From Rhodanobacter ginsengisoli (GTDB taxonomy: Bacteria > Pseudomonadota > Gammaproteobacteria > Xanthomonadales > Rhodanobacteraceae), in assembly GCF_042657065.1 (NCBI RefSeq), contig NZ_JBHSNF010000001.1:62001-126000 (forward strand): a stretch of DNA of 64,000 nucleotides, in the 5' to 3' direction. The position numbers and the translations under genes are program-made. Positions 50,768 through 59,917 of the stretch are shown here, in pieces (position 1 is the first letter of the stretch; the number at the start of each line of letters is the position of its first letter). A model generated the notes under the pieces. The model did no database searches and was not told the DNA's origin. It saw nothing but the letters and a program-made list of their open reading frames with translations.

Positions 50768-51454
50768 TTACGTGTCGGTGACGTCGACGGGGGGACGGGA
50801 GCCTTTGCCGGCCGCGGCTCCGCGTCCCGGTCGGCTGATGGCCCTGACCTTTCCGCCGTATCCCCCGCCGCAGAAAAACCGCCCCCCGCCGTCGGAGTCG
50901 AGCCCCGACACGCCGATGCCCGCGGGCAAGTCGAGTTGTTCCAGCACCGCTCCCGTGCGCGGATCGATATGCCGCAACTCGCTCGCATCATTCTCCCAGG
51001 TTCCGTGCCAGAGCTCGCCGTCGACCCAGGTCACCCCGGTGACGAAGCGGTTGGACTGGATGGAGCGAAGCACCGTCCCCGTGCGGGGATCGACCTGATG
51101 GATTTTCCGCTCCCGATATTCCCCCACCCACAGCGTGCCCTCGGCCCACGCCAGCCCCGAGTCGCCGCCGCCACCGGGCGCCGGGATGGTGTCGAGCACG
51201 CGGCCGCTGGCCGGGTCGATTCGCTGGATCCGATCCTCGGCGATCTGGTACAGATGCTGGCCATCGAAGGCGGTGCCCGCATGCGCCGCGACGTCGAGCG
51301 AGCGCAGGGTTTCGCCGCTGGCCGGATCGAGCGCGTTCAGGCGGTCGCCGGACGCGAACCAGACGCGCTCGCCGTCATAGGCCACCCCGCCCACGCGGTC
51401 GACCCCCGGAAAGGGACCGTATTCCTGCACGATGTCGGCGGCTGATCGCTTCAT
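50768..51454 (-). CDS. Small beta-propeller protein (Vgb/glutamine-cyclotransferase-like)
   Basis: A 228-residue cytoplasmic protein (no signal peptide) made of five or so repeated strands with the pattern GVAYDGERVWFASGDRLNALD, HLYQIAEDRIQRIDPASG and TLWVGEYRERKIHQVDP. It has the look of six-bladed propellers related to virginiamycin B lyase or to proteins labelled glutamine cyclotransferase. The active-site residues of either family are not evident. It is 31 bases downstream of the two-HTH regulator on the same strand, hence likely co-expressed. Confidence 0.72.
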   Translation of the reverse strand: MKRSAADIVQEYGPFPGVDRVGGVAYDGERVWFASGDRLNALDPASGETLRSLDVAAHAGTAFDGQHLYQIAEDRIQRIDPASGRVLDTIPAPGGGGDSGLAWAEGTLWVGEYRERKIHQVDPRTGTVLRSIQSNRFVTGVTWVDGELWHGTWENDASELRHIDPRTGAVLEQLDLPAGIGVSGLDSDGGGRFFCGGGYGGKVRAISRPGRGAAAGKGSRPPVDVTDT

Positions 51455-51485
51455 GGTTCCATCCGGGTCATTCGATGGTGGAATC

Positions 51486-52706
51486 CTAGTCGCCCGCGAG
51501 CGGCGCGGGGAGTAACAAGGTCGTCGTGAATCCGGGCAGGGGCGGGGTCATCCAGCGACGCGCCCGCCCGAGACCGAACGACTGCACCTTGCCCGCCGTC
51601 GCGAGCGCGTCCAGCGCGCGTTGCACCGTGCGCTGACTGCTTCCCAGAGCGAGCGCCAGCGCCGAGCTCGACCACGCCTCGCCGTCGGCTAGCAGGGCGA
51701 GCACGGCCGCATGCGGCTCTTCGATCGGCCAGGCCAGCACGACGACCGGGCGCGCGCCATGCGGTACCAGGGCGAATCCGCGCTTCGTCGCGTGCACCCC
51801 GGCCAGCATGCCCAGCGCCGTGCGCAGCCGCGCCATCTCGACGCGCAACCGCGCGCGATGCGATTCGTCGATGACCCTGGCCCGGAAGGCACGGGCGATC
51901 AGCGTGTTCCTCGGCACGTCCGCCGGCCACGCCTCGCCGAGCATCCGTGCCAGCGTGAACAGCACCGGCCGACCGGCGAGCGCGACCACGGCGTCCTGCC
52001 GGCGCAAGGCATGGCGGCACGCATCCACCACCAGGACATCCGACGCCAGCAGGGCCTCGACCTCCCCGAGCAGCAGCCGTCGCTCCTCGCCGTGGGTCAG
52101 CACGCGCGCCGCGGGCGTGCGAAGCAGCAGCCACGCGTTTTCGACTTCCGCCATCAGGGCCGGGATGCCGGCGCGCCGCGCGGCCAGCCCGGCCCGTTCC
52201 AGCGCGGCTTGCGCCGGTTTCGTGCGGATGCGGCGTATCGCGATGCCCGCGACCATCAGCGCGTGGGCGGCCAGCAAGGCCGGCGGCAAGGGCTCCGGGT
52301 CGATCCCGGCGAGCGCGTGCTCGGCCTCGTCGAGGCGCCCGATCAGCAACAGGCGGCGGATCGCCACGTACCGTGCATGGGCGGCGTTGACCCGGTCGCC
52401 GCGCGCTTCCAGGGTCACCCGCGCCGCGTCGAGGGTCTTCGCCGGCCAGCCGAGGTCGCGCGAGGCGAGTGCCACCTCGGCCTCGGCGACCATGCATCGC
52501 GCACGGGCGATCGCCTCTTTCGGACCGAACGCACGCATGGCACGACGCAGCAGCGTCCTGGCCCGGACGAAATCGCCGAGCTGGGCCATCGCCACGCCGC
52601 GCAGCGCCAGCGAAGGCGCATCGTCGCGCAAGGCGATGCGCTTCAGTGCGCCGAGCGGGTCGCCCGCCGCCAGCGCACGCGCCGCCGCGGTGATCAGCGA
52701 ATCCAT
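51486..52706 (-). CDS. Regulator with helical repeats and two winged-helix domains
   Basis: A 406-residue protein. Residues 1-220 are Ala/Arg-rich helical repeats of TPR type (DFVRARTLLRRAMRAFGPKE). Residues about 240-330 read as an OmpR-type winged helix (RARVIDESHRARLRVEMARL, then LRTALGML). The C-terminal 60 residues carry a second wHTH (ALALGSSQRTVQRALDALA, then GKVQSFGLGRARRW). A sensor/scaffold with two DNA-binding domains is unusual. It is divergent from the GST gene over 136 bases and likely regulates that set. Confidence 0.78.
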   Translation of the reverse strand: MDSLITAAARALAAGDPLGALKRIALRDDAPSLALRGVAMAQLGDFVRARTLLRRAMRAFGPKEAIARARCMVAEAEVALASRDLGWPAKTLDAARVTLEARGDRVNAAHARYVAIRRLLLIGRLDEAEHALAGIDPEPLPPALLAAHALMVAGIAIRRIRTKPAQAALERAGLAARRAGIPALMAEVENAWLLLRTPAARVLTHGEERRLLLGEVEALLASDVLVVDACRHALRRQDAVVALAGRPVLFTLARMLGEAWPADVPRNTLIARAFRARVIDESHRARLRVEMARLRTALGMLAGVHATKRGFALVPHGARPVVVLAWPIEEPHAAVLALLADGEAWSSSALALALGSSQRTVQRALDALATAGKVQSFGLGRARRWMTPPLPGFTTTLLLPAPLAGD

Positions 52707-52842
52707 CGGAGCAGGCTCATCTCAATCGCGCCACAGTTGTCACTCCCACCGTCCGGTTCCCGGAATCTAGCCTATCCCGCAGTCCCTGGTTGAGGCCGCC
52801 GGCCCCCACGGACCCGATCGATCCATACGGGAGAAAGCTGCC

Positions 52843-53502
52843 ATGAACAAGATCGTTGTCTGGGGATTCCGCTGGGCCCCGCCGTTCGCGCAGGGGCTGG
52901 TGCGGGACCTGCGCGTGCGCTGGGCGCTGGAAGAGGCCGGTCAGGCCTATGACGTCGAGCTGATCGATTTCCAGGAGCGGCATGCCGCCGCGCACCGCCG
53001 ACGGCAGCCGTTCGGGATGGTGCCGGCGTTCGAGGCGGACGGGCGCGGGCTGTTCGAATCGGCCGCCATCGTGCATCGCATCGCGGCGGACTCCGCGGCG
53101 CTGATGCCTGCCGACGCGCACGCCAGGGCCGAGGTGCTCACCTGGATGTTCGCCGCGCTGAACACGGTCGAGCCGCCGATCCAGAACCTGCTGGAGATGG
53201 ATCTGCTGCATGCGGGCGAACCGTGGGTCGAGCTGCGGCGTCCCGCGGTGGTCGCGGCGGTGACCGAACGCCTGGCCGCACTCTCGGCCGCGCTCGCCGG
53301 GCGCGATCACCTGGTCGACCGCTTCACGGCGGCGGACATCCTGATGACGACGGTGCTGCGGTTCCTCAGGCACACCGAGCTGGTGGCCGGATTTCCGCTG
53401 CTCGACGCCTACGTCAAGCGCTGCGAGGCGCGGCCGGCCTTCCGGCGGGCACTGGACCAGCAGATGGCCGATTTCGCCCGACACGCTCCGGTCGCCGCCT
53501 GA
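52843..53502 (+). CDS. Glutathione S-transferase
   Basis: A 219-residue GST fold protein. The N-terminal thioredoxin-like part has the cis-proline segment FGMVPAFEADGRGLFESAAI, with Glu-Ser for glutathione binding. The helical C-terminal domain has the N-capping box DRFTAADILMTTVLRFL. The catalytic residue near the N-terminus (GFRWAPP) is not a standard Tyr, Ser or Cys, so the reaction is uncertain. The ATG has GGGAGAA. It heads the + strand set that continues with the DUF899 and DUF2182 genes. Confidence 0.88.
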   Translation: MNKIVVWGFRWAPPFAQGLVRDLRVRWALEEAGQAYDVELIDFQERHAAAHRRRQPFGMVPAFEADGRGLFESAAIVHRIAADSAALMPADAHARAEVLTWMFAALNTVEPPIQNLLEMDLLHAGEPWVELRRPAVVAAVTERLAALSAALAGRDHLVDRFTAADILMTTVLRFLRHTELVAGFPLLDAYVKRCEARPAFRRALDQQMADFARHAPVAA

Positions 53503-53599
53503 TGGCGTGGAGCACGAACCGGCATACCCCAAATGACGCGACCGGTGCAAACACGCACCGCAAGGTCGAGATCGACACGATGAACAACGGGAGGAAGTC

Positions 53600-54385
53600 A
53601 TGACAACACACGCCATTGGAACCCGCGAGCAGTGGCTCGAGCAGCGACTGGAGCTGCTGGCGGCGGAGAAAGAGCTGACGCGACGCAGCGACGAAGTGGC
53701 CCGGCAGCGCCAGGCGCTGCCGTGGGTCCGCGTCGACAAGACGTACCGGTTCGAGACCGAGGAAGGCAGCGCCACGCTGGCGGAGCTGTTCCGCGGTCGC
53801 TCGCAGCTGCTCGTCTACCACTTCATGTTCGGGCCCGATTACATCGCGGGCTGCCCGACCTGCTCGACGATCGCGGACGGCTTCAACGGGTTTGCGCCGC
53901 ACCTCGCCCACCACGACGTGATGTTGATGGCGGTATCGCTGGCGCCGTTCGCGAAGATCCAGGCGTACCGGCAGCGGATGGGCTGGACGTTTCCGTGGGC
54001 GTCGTCGTTCGGCAGCGATTTCAACGCCGATTTCAGCAGCTCGTTCACCGAGCGGCAGCAGCGCGAGGGTGGCATCGAATACAACTACCGGCGCGAACCG
54101 CCGGCGTCGCAGCTTCCGTTCAAGATGGGCAAGGAAGCCGGCGACGCCTCACCGCCTGTGCAGAACGCCAACATGTCCGGAACCGACGTGTCCACCTACC
54201 TGCGCGAGCGGCCGGGCATGAGCGCGTTCGTGCTGGCGGACGGCGTCGTCTACCACAGCTATTCCACCTACGCGCGCGGGCTGGACGGCCTCTGGGGCAT
54301 GTACCAGTGGCTCGATCGCGCGCCCCGCGGGCGTAACGAGACGGGCATGTGGTGGCGCCGCCACGACGAGTACGGCGCGGCTTGA
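53600..54385 (+). CDS. DUF899 (thioredoxin-like) protein
   Basis: A 261-residue protein of the DUF899 family, a thioredoxin-fold variant. It shows REQWLEQRLELLAAEKELTR, LVYHFMFGPDYIAGCPTCS with the redox pair Cys85-Pro-Thr-Cys88, and VYHSYSTYARGLDGLWGMYQ near the end. These are the family's hallmark blocks. The function is uncharacterised; a disulfide or peroxide-related role is a guess. GGGAGGAAG precedes the ATG. The gap of 97 bases after the GST gene contains no clear terminator. Confidence 0.88.
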   Translation: MTTHAIGTREQWLEQRLELLAAEKELTRRSDEVARQRQALPWVRVDKTYRFETEEGSATLAELFRGRSQLLVYHFMFGPDYIAGCPTCSTIADGFNGFAPHLAHHDVMLMAVSLAPFAKIQAYRQRMGWTFPWASSFGSDFNADFSSSFTERQQREGGIEYNYRREPPASQLPFKMGKEAGDASPPVQNANMSGTDVSTYLRERPGMSAFVLADGVVYHSYSTYARGLDGLWGMYQWLDRAPRGRNETGMWWRRHDEYGAA

Positions 54386-54393
54386 GCCGGCTC

Positions 54394-55230
54394 ATGGGCG
54401 CCGTCGGCACCACCGCGGAACGGCAGGGTGCGCGCCGGATGGTGCCGGCGTGCGCGTCCGACTGGATCTTCCTCGGCACGTCGGCGTGGCTGTTCGCCGC
54501 CAGCGCGACGGCGACCGTCCTCCGCTGCGCCTCGATGTCGGCGATGGGCGGGATGCCGATGCCCGGCGGCTGGCGCCTGTCGATGGCGTGGATGCGCACG
54601 GGCGGGCAGACGTGGCCGGGCGCTGCGGCAACGTTCCTCGGCATGTGGGCGGTGATGATGACGGCGATGATGCTGCCGTCGCTGGTGCCGATGCTGCGGC
54701 GCTATCGCGAGGCCGTCGGCCGGACGGATGCGAGGCATCCGGGGTGGCTGGCCGTGCTGGTGGGCGCGGGCTATTTCCTCATGTGGACAGCGGTCGGGGC
54801 AGCGGTCTTTCCACTCGGCACCGCGCTGGCGACGATCGAGATGCGGCAGCCGGCGCTGGCCCGCGCGGTGCCGTTCGCGGCCGGTGCGGTCGTCCTGCTC
54901 ATGGGCGCGTTGCAGTTCACTGCGTGGAAGGCGCATCGGCTTGCCTGCTGCCGGGCGGCACCGGGACACGGCGGCAGGTTGCGCGCGGCCGCCGGCGCGG
55001 CGTGGCGGCACGGTCTGCGCCTCGGCCTCGATTGCATCTGCTGCTGCGCCGGCCTGACCGCGATCCTGCTGGTCATCGGCGTGATGGATTTGCGCGCGAT
55101 GGCGGGCGTGACGGCAGCCATCACCCTCGAACGCCTCGCGCCGGCGGGAGAACGTGTCGCGCGAACCATCGGCGCCGTCGCCATCGCGGCCGGACTCTTG
55201 CTGATCGTGCGGGCAGCCGGGTCCGGATGA
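54394..55230 (+). CDS. DUF2182 metal-binding membrane protein
   Basis: A 278-residue inner-membrane protein with about seven hydrophobic segments. It contains the family's MWAVMMTAMMLPSLVPML block and two Cys clusters, HRLACCRA and DCICCCAGLTAILL, that probably bind metal. DUF2182 proteins are usually near DUF1326 genes, whereas here the partner is DUF899. ATG 54394 lies nine bases after the DUF899 stop. The function is unknown; metal handling is suggested by the Cys groups. Confidence 0.83.
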   Translation: MGAVGTTAERQGARRMVPACASDWIFLGTSAWLFAASATATVLRCASMSAMGGMPMPGGWRLSMAWMRTGGQTWPGAAATFLGMWAVMMTAMMLPSLVPMLRRYREAVGRTDARHPGWLAVLVGAGYFLMWTAVGAAVFPLGTALATIEMRQPALARAVPFAAGAVVLLMGALQFTAWKAHRLACCRAAPGHGGRLRAAAGAAWRHGLRLGLDCICCCAGLTAILLVIGVMDLRAMAGVTAAITLERLAPAGERVARTIGAVAIAAGLLLIVRAAGSG

Positions 55231-55362
55231 TGCATGCGCATCGCGCACGCGAGCTGCCGGGTGGGGCGGTGGAGCGTTGAATGTTCCTTCTGGCAGCCGC
55301 AAGCACTCAGCGGCCTCGCCTTGGCGGCGATTCGGCAGTCGCGCTTGCGACCGTGCCCCGGC

Positions 55363-56163
55363 TCAGGGCTTCACGAAGCGCAGCGTCATCCGGTCCGATT
55401 CGCCCACCGCCTTGAGTTTCGCATGCTCGCTGTCGGGGCCGGCCAGGTCCGGTGGCAGGCGGTGCACGTTGATGTCTTCGGGATCCTTCGGATTGGCATT
55501 GATCTGGGACACGCCGTCGAGGCGGAAGCCGGTCTTCAGTGCGAGGGCGATCAGGTAATCCTCGGGAATGCGGTGCAGCGTCCTGGCGGATTCCACCGCA
55601 TCCGAGAACGGTCTGGCGCGGTGCTCGACCACGCCGAACACGCCGCCGGGCCTGAGCACGTCGTAGACCGACTTGAACGCGGCGGCCAGCGTGTCGGGGC
55701 TGCGGTTGAGCCAGTCGTGGGTGTTGCGGAAGGTCAGCACCATGTCGGCGGAGGCCGGTGCGCCCAGCGTGAGCTGCAGCGGCGGCGTGAACGGGACGAC
55801 CTTCTCGACATGGCCGAACACGGCGGGCTCGGCCTTGATCCGGTCGGCGAACTTGGGCGAGCCGGCCTCGATCAGGTGGCCGTGGTCGTACAGGAACGGC
55901 GCCAGGATCTCGCTGTACCAGCCGCCGCCGGGATCCAGTTCGATCACCGTCATGTCCGGCCTGATGCCGAAGAACTGCAGGGTTTCGACCGGGTGGCGGT
56001 AGCGGTCGCGGGCCTTGTGCGCGGCGGAGCGCCAATCGCCCTGGACGGCATGCCGCAGTTGCGCGACGGTGCCGGAGGGCGGTGTTGTGGCGGCCTCGGC
56101 AAAGCAGGGCAGCGCCAGGGCGCCGGCCAGCAGAAGCAGGAATGTGCGGGTGCGATGGGACAT
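55363..56163 (-). CDS. Exported methyltransferase-like protein
   Basis: A 266-residue protein with a signal peptide (residues 1-24, LLLLAGALALPCFAEA). A Rossmann-like SAM-methyltransferase domain follows, with a motif I-like ELDPGGGWYSEIL and a later FRNTHDWLNRSP. SAM enzymes are normally cytoplasmic, so a periplasmic form is odd. Export would leave it without obvious S-adenosylmethionine unless supplied from outside. Homologues with signal peptides are common in proteobacteria and unexplained (family knowledge). It is convergent with DUF2182. Confidence 0.82.
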   Translation of the reverse strand: MSHRTRTFLLLLAGALALPCFAEAATTPPSGTVAQLRHAVQGDWRSAAHKARDRYRHPVETLQFFGIRPDMTVIELDPGGGWYSEILAPFLYDHGHLIEAGSPKFADRIKAEPAVFGHVEKVVPFTPPLQLTLGAPASADMVLTFRNTHDWLNRSPDTLAAAFKSVYDVLRPGGVFGVVEHRARPFSDAVESARTLHRIPEDYLIALALKTGFRLDGVSQINANPKDPEDINVHRLPPDLAGPDSEHAKLKAVGESDRMTLRFVKP

Positions 56164-56257
56164 GGTTCAAGCCTCCCGTGAACTGATGGCCAAGCCTACT
56201 CCTGTGGCGCGGAGGCGGGCGGTCGCCGGGTCCGTGGACATGCCTGCGCGGGAGCAA

Positions 56258-56296
56258 GCCAGGGACCCTCTCCCCGTACGCGAGAGGGTCCCTGGC
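56258..56296. repeat. Perfect CCCTCTC-type hairpin
   Basis: A 15-base perfect stem (arms 56258-56272 and 56282-56296) reads GCCAGGGACCCTCTC in its first arm. It resembles the hairpin at 40136-40174. It sits between the stop of the large propeller gene 2 and the methyltransferase-like gene, and could end or protect transcripts of the former. No T-tail. Confidence 0.65.
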
Positions 56297-56351
56297 CCGC
56301 ACCTTTCGCCAGTCGCGTTCCGAGTTCGCGGCCCGGACCCCGCGAGACCCG

Positions 56352-59300
56352 CTATGGGGCGAAAGCGACGCCCCCTGCCGGCTCACCCGTCATCAGCGTC
56401 GGCGCGCCAGCCGCATACGCAGCGTGGTTGTAGCTGACCACGTCGCCGGCGAGCAGGGCGTTGAACTGACTGACCCTGACGCGGACCTGGCCGTCCAGTT
56501 GCTGGGCCATCTCCAGCAGGGCCGGCGTGGGCATCTGTCCCTGCAGGTCGGAGAAGCCATAGCCGGCCAGCGCCTGCACGCTGCCGTGCAGGTCGGACAG
56601 TTGCTTGAGCTCGTCCTCGAGCACATCGTGCTGCACGCCGGGGGCGTAGATGCTGTCGCGGAACTTGCCCAGTTCGGTATCGAGCTTCTTCGCCAGTTTC
56701 AGCGCATCGGCGTAGCGCGCATCGTCGCCGGCCTTGTCCTCGAACTGTTTCAGCGTAGTGCGCATCGAGCCGACCCGGTTGAGCATGTCGTTGAGCGTAC
56801 TCAGTTCGTTGCGCGCGGCCAGCGCGTGCTGCAGGATCGCCTGCCTGGCCTCGGGCGCCGGCTTCTGGTTGGGGTCGGCTTTCAGTATCACGCTCTCGCT
56901 GGCGCTGTGGCCATCGGCACTGACGGTGACCTGGTAGGTACCGGGCAACGCGATCGGGCCGTGGCAGTTGTTGCCGTCCTTGTCCTTGTTCTCGTCGTCG
57001 CTCTGCGGCTTGTCGAAGTCGAGTCGGGTGGCGCCGTCGTAATGCATGTTCCAGGCATACCGGTTCACGCCCGCCTTGGCGTTGGTGTAGCGCGTGGCGA
57101 CCAGCTTGCCGGCGCTGTCGCGCACGGTCAGCGTGACCGCGCCATGCTTGTCGTGCTTGCCCGCCTTGATCGCCTTGGGCACGCTGTAGTCGATCAGCAC
57201 GCCGTCCGGTGCGTTATGCACGGTGTACAGCGGTTCGGCGCCCTCGCCGCGCGACCAGCGCACGAAGTCGATGCCCGCGCGCGGGGTGAACAGGTACAGC
57301 GGTTGTTTGGCGATGGCATCGCTGTATTCGGCCAGCGGCGCGAAGTGGTCGAACACGAAGATCCCGCGGCCATGCGTAGCCAGCACCAGATCGCCCTGCA
57401 CGAATTTCACGTCGACCACCGGCACGGTCGGGAAACCGGCGCCGAGCGGGCTCCAGTGGCCACCGTTGTCGCGCGAGATCCAGCCGCCGGTGTCGGTGCC
57501 GGCGACCAGTACGTCGGCGTGATCCGGATCCTCGCGCACCACCGATACCGGTGCATCCGGCAGCCCCTTGTCGATCCGCGTCCAGCTCTTGCCGAAGTTG
57601 TCGGTGCGGTAGACGTAGGCATGACGGTCGTCGAGCTCATGCGCGTCGAACCCGACATAGGCATGACCTGGCTGGCTGGCCGACACGCCGACCTGATACA
57701 CGCGCGCCCACTTCGGCGCGCCGGCGGGCGTGACGTTGGCCCAGTGCGCGCCGCCATCGCGGGTCAGCTGAACCAGCCCGTCGTCGGTACCGGCCCAGAG
57801 CACCCTGGGATCCGATGGCGCGATCGTCAGCGACAACACGGTGTCGTAGGTCTCGGCGCCGGAAAGGTCGAGGTTCACCGGGCCGCCGGAGAGCGCCTGC
57901 TTCGCCTTGTCGTTGCGGGTCAGGTCAGCGCTGATCGGCGCCCAGGTCAGGCCCGCGTCGGTGGATTTCAGGACGACGTTGGCGCCGGCGTAGACCGTGC
58001 TTGCGTCGTGCGGGTCGACTGCGATCGGCGTGGTCCAGTTGAAACGGTATTTCGCTTCGGTCAGCGGCAGGTCGTTGACGAAGCCCGGACCGTGCAGGTA
58101 CGGCATGATGAAGTCGCTGCGCTTGCTGTCGCGATGGAACACGCTGAGCGCGCCGTCCTGGGCGTCGTTGTAGATCAGGTTCGGGTCGCTCGGTGCCGGC
58201 ACCACGTACTCGCCGTCGCCACCGACCACATTGAACCAGTCGTTCGCACCCAGCACCTTGTCGGCCAGCGAGCTGGCCGGGCCGCACCAGCCGGCGTTGT
58301 CCTGCAGGCCGGCGCACAGCGTGTACGGCGTGCGGCTGTCGGCGGCCACCATGTAATCCTGCTCGATCGGCAAGGCATCGAGGAAGCGCCAGCTCTTGCC
58401 GCCGTTCTGGCTGAGGTAGGCGCCGCCGTCGTTGCCCTGCAGGATCCGTTGCGGGTTGGCCGGATCGATCCACAGCGCGTGATGATCCGGATGCACGTCC
58501 TTGTCGGCCACGTGTGCGGTCTTGCCGCCGTCGTCGGACTGGATCAGGTGGAACGACATGAAGTACAGCTTGTCGGCATCGGTCGGCGCGACCACGAAGC
58601 GCGAGAAGTAGAACGGGCGCACGTCCAGCTGGTGGTTGTCGCTGACCTCGGTCCACTTGTCGCCGAGGTCGTGCGAGACGAACAGCAGCCCCTGGCCCGG
58701 CTTGGTCTCGATCAGGGTATACACGCGCTGCGGATCGCTCGGCGCGGTGGCTACCGCGATGCGGCCCAGCGGTCCCTTGGGCAGGTCGTCGGTCAGCTTC
58801 TCCCAGTTCGCGCCGCCATCGGTGGAGCGCCACAGCCCGCTGCCCTTGCCGCCATCGATCAGGTTCCACGGATGGCGCACCACTTCCCAGGTGGCCGCGA
58901 ACAGCACCTGCGGATTGCCAGGTGCCATCGCCATGTCGATCGCGCCGGTCTGGTTATCGACGAACAGCGTCTTGTGCCAGTGTTTGCCGCCGTCGGTGGT
59001 CTCGAACACGCCGCGTTCGGCATTCGGGCCCCAGGCATGGCCCAGCGCCGCGACCAGCACGTGGTCGGGGTCGTGCGGGTCGACGATGATCTTGCCTATC
59101 TGGCCGGCATCGGCCAGGCCCATGCGCTTGAAGCTCTTGCCGGCATCGGTGGACAGGTACACGCCGGCACCGTCGACGATGTCGTTGCGGATGTTGCTCT
59201 CGCCGGTGCCGACCCAAACCAGGTTGGGGTTGGAGGGCGCCAGTGCGATGGCGCCGATCGAGGCGCTGGCCTCGTGCTCGAAGATCGGCTTCCAGTGCTC

Positions 59301-59573
59301 GCCGCCATCGGTGGTCTTCCACACGCCACCGGCGGCGGCGCCGACGTAATAGGTCAACGGATCGCCGGGAATGCCGACTGCCGCGGCCACGCGGCCACCG
59401 GCGACGGCCGGGCCGAGGTCGCGGAAATGCAGCTCCGCGAAGGGGCCCTTGTTTTCGATCGTCTTGTTGTCGGCCGTGCGGGGCGCCGCCGGTGCAGTGG
59501 CGGCAAGCGCAGGCAGGCTGACGAGGGCGGACAGGATGGCGAGTGACAGTACGCGATGACGGGTGCGGGACAT
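56352..59573 (-). CDS. Large secreted BNR/sortilin-type beta-propeller protein 2
   Basis: A 1073-residue exported protein (signal peptide 1-24). Asp-box repeats such as VWKTTDGGEHWKPIF, VYLSTDAGKSFKRMG and LWRSTDGGANWEKLT run to about residue 780, ending in LVLATHGRGIFVFDH. An Ig-like part and a C-terminal helical bundle with a repeated leucine pattern (LKLAKKLDTELGKFRDSIY) follow. The arrangement is the same as in propeller proteins 1 and 3. No catalytic residues are assignable; a binding role is more likely. The ATG at 59573 is preceded by GGAAA. The C-terminus ends PAGGVAFAP. Confidence 0.85.
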   Translation of the reverse strand: MSRTRHRVLSLAILSALVSLPALAATAPAAPRTADNKTIENKGPFAELHFRDLGPAVAGGRVAAAVGIPGDPLTYYVGAAAGGVWKTTDGGEHWKPIFEHEASASIGAIALAPSNPNLVWVGTGESNIRNDIVDGAGVYLSTDAGKSFKRMGLADAGQIGKIIVDPHDPDHVLVAALGHAWGPNAERGVFETTDGGKHWHKTLFVDNQTGAIDMAMAPGNPQVLFAATWEVVRHPWNLIDGGKGSGLWRSTDGGANWEKLTDDLPKGPLGRIAVATAPSDPQRVYTLIETKPGQGLLFVSHDLGDKWTEVSDNHQLDVRPFYFSRFVVAPTDADKLYFMSFHLIQSDDGGKTAHVADKDVHPDHHALWIDPANPQRILQGNDGGAYLSQNGGKSWRFLDALPIEQDYMVAADSRTPYTLCAGLQDNAGWCGPASSLADKVLGANDWFNVVGGDGEYVVPAPSDPNLIYNDAQDGALSVFHRDSKRSDFIMPYLHGPGFVNDLPLTEAKYRFNWTTPIAVDPHDASTVYAGANVVLKSTDAGLTWAPISADLTRNDKAKQALSGGPVNLDLSGAETYDTVLSLTIAPSDPRVLWAGTDDGLVQLTRDGGAHWANVTPAGAPKWARVYQVGVSASQPGHAYVGFDAHELDDRHAYVYRTDNFGKSWTRIDKGLPDAPVSVVREDPDHADVLVAGTDTGGWISRDNGGHWSPLGAGFPTVPVVDVKFVQGDLVLATHGRGIFVFDHFAPLAEYSDAIAKQPLYLFTPRAGIDFVRWSRGEGAEPLYTVHNAPDGVLIDYSVPKAIKAGKHDKHGAVTLTVRDSAGKLVATRYTNAKAGVNRYAWNMHYDGATRLDFDKPQSDDENKDKDGNNCHGPIALPGTYQVTVSADGHSASESVILKADPNQKPAPEARQAILQHALAARNELSTLNDMLNRVGSMRTTLKQFEDKAGDDARYADALKLAKKLDTELGKFRDSIYAPGVQHDVLEDELKQLSDLHGSVQALAGYGFSDLQGQMPTPALLEMAQQLDGQVRVRVSQFNALLAGDVVSYNHAAYAAGAPTLMTGEPAGGVAFAP

Positions 59574-59917
59574 GGCTGTTTCCGTTGGGTCGGCGGGGAG
59601 GCGTGCCGCGGGTCGACTGAACGCGCAGGCATTCCCTTCACTCTCAGGTCTGCCTTTGTCACGCCGCAAGTGACGAAGGTCCTGTCTGCGAACGCATTAA
59701 ATTGCGAAATCGGGTGCCCGCGAATGCATGTTCGCGGCCTCAGGCACGCAAGGTGGCGAGCAGGATCGCGCCGGTGGCGGCAGGTCCGCGCGTCGAGCGC
59801 AGGCCGCGACCGACGACCATCGCATCTTCGAGGGCGCACGGGAACGCTGGTGCGATGGCGGCGCTGGAAGGCTTCGGTCGAATCAGCGAGGCTCGCTGTC
59901 CCTCGGCGATCACGGCG
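59574..59917. other. 344-base gap, no credible gene
   Basis: Read in all frames, it contains only short or non-protein-like frames. A minus-strand stretch ending in GAILLATLRA, with stop at 59740-59742, is codon-plausible but has no start or Shine-Dalgarno. The promoter of propeller gene 2 should lie here; TTTAAT on the minus strand near 59700 could be a -10, with a poor -35. Confidence 0.5.

Noticed and set aside
59740..59917. Minus-strand peptide ending LLATLRA, possible gene remnant
   Set aside because: Codon use is plausible for GC-rich DNA, but there is no start codon with a Shine-Dalgarno and no recognisable family.
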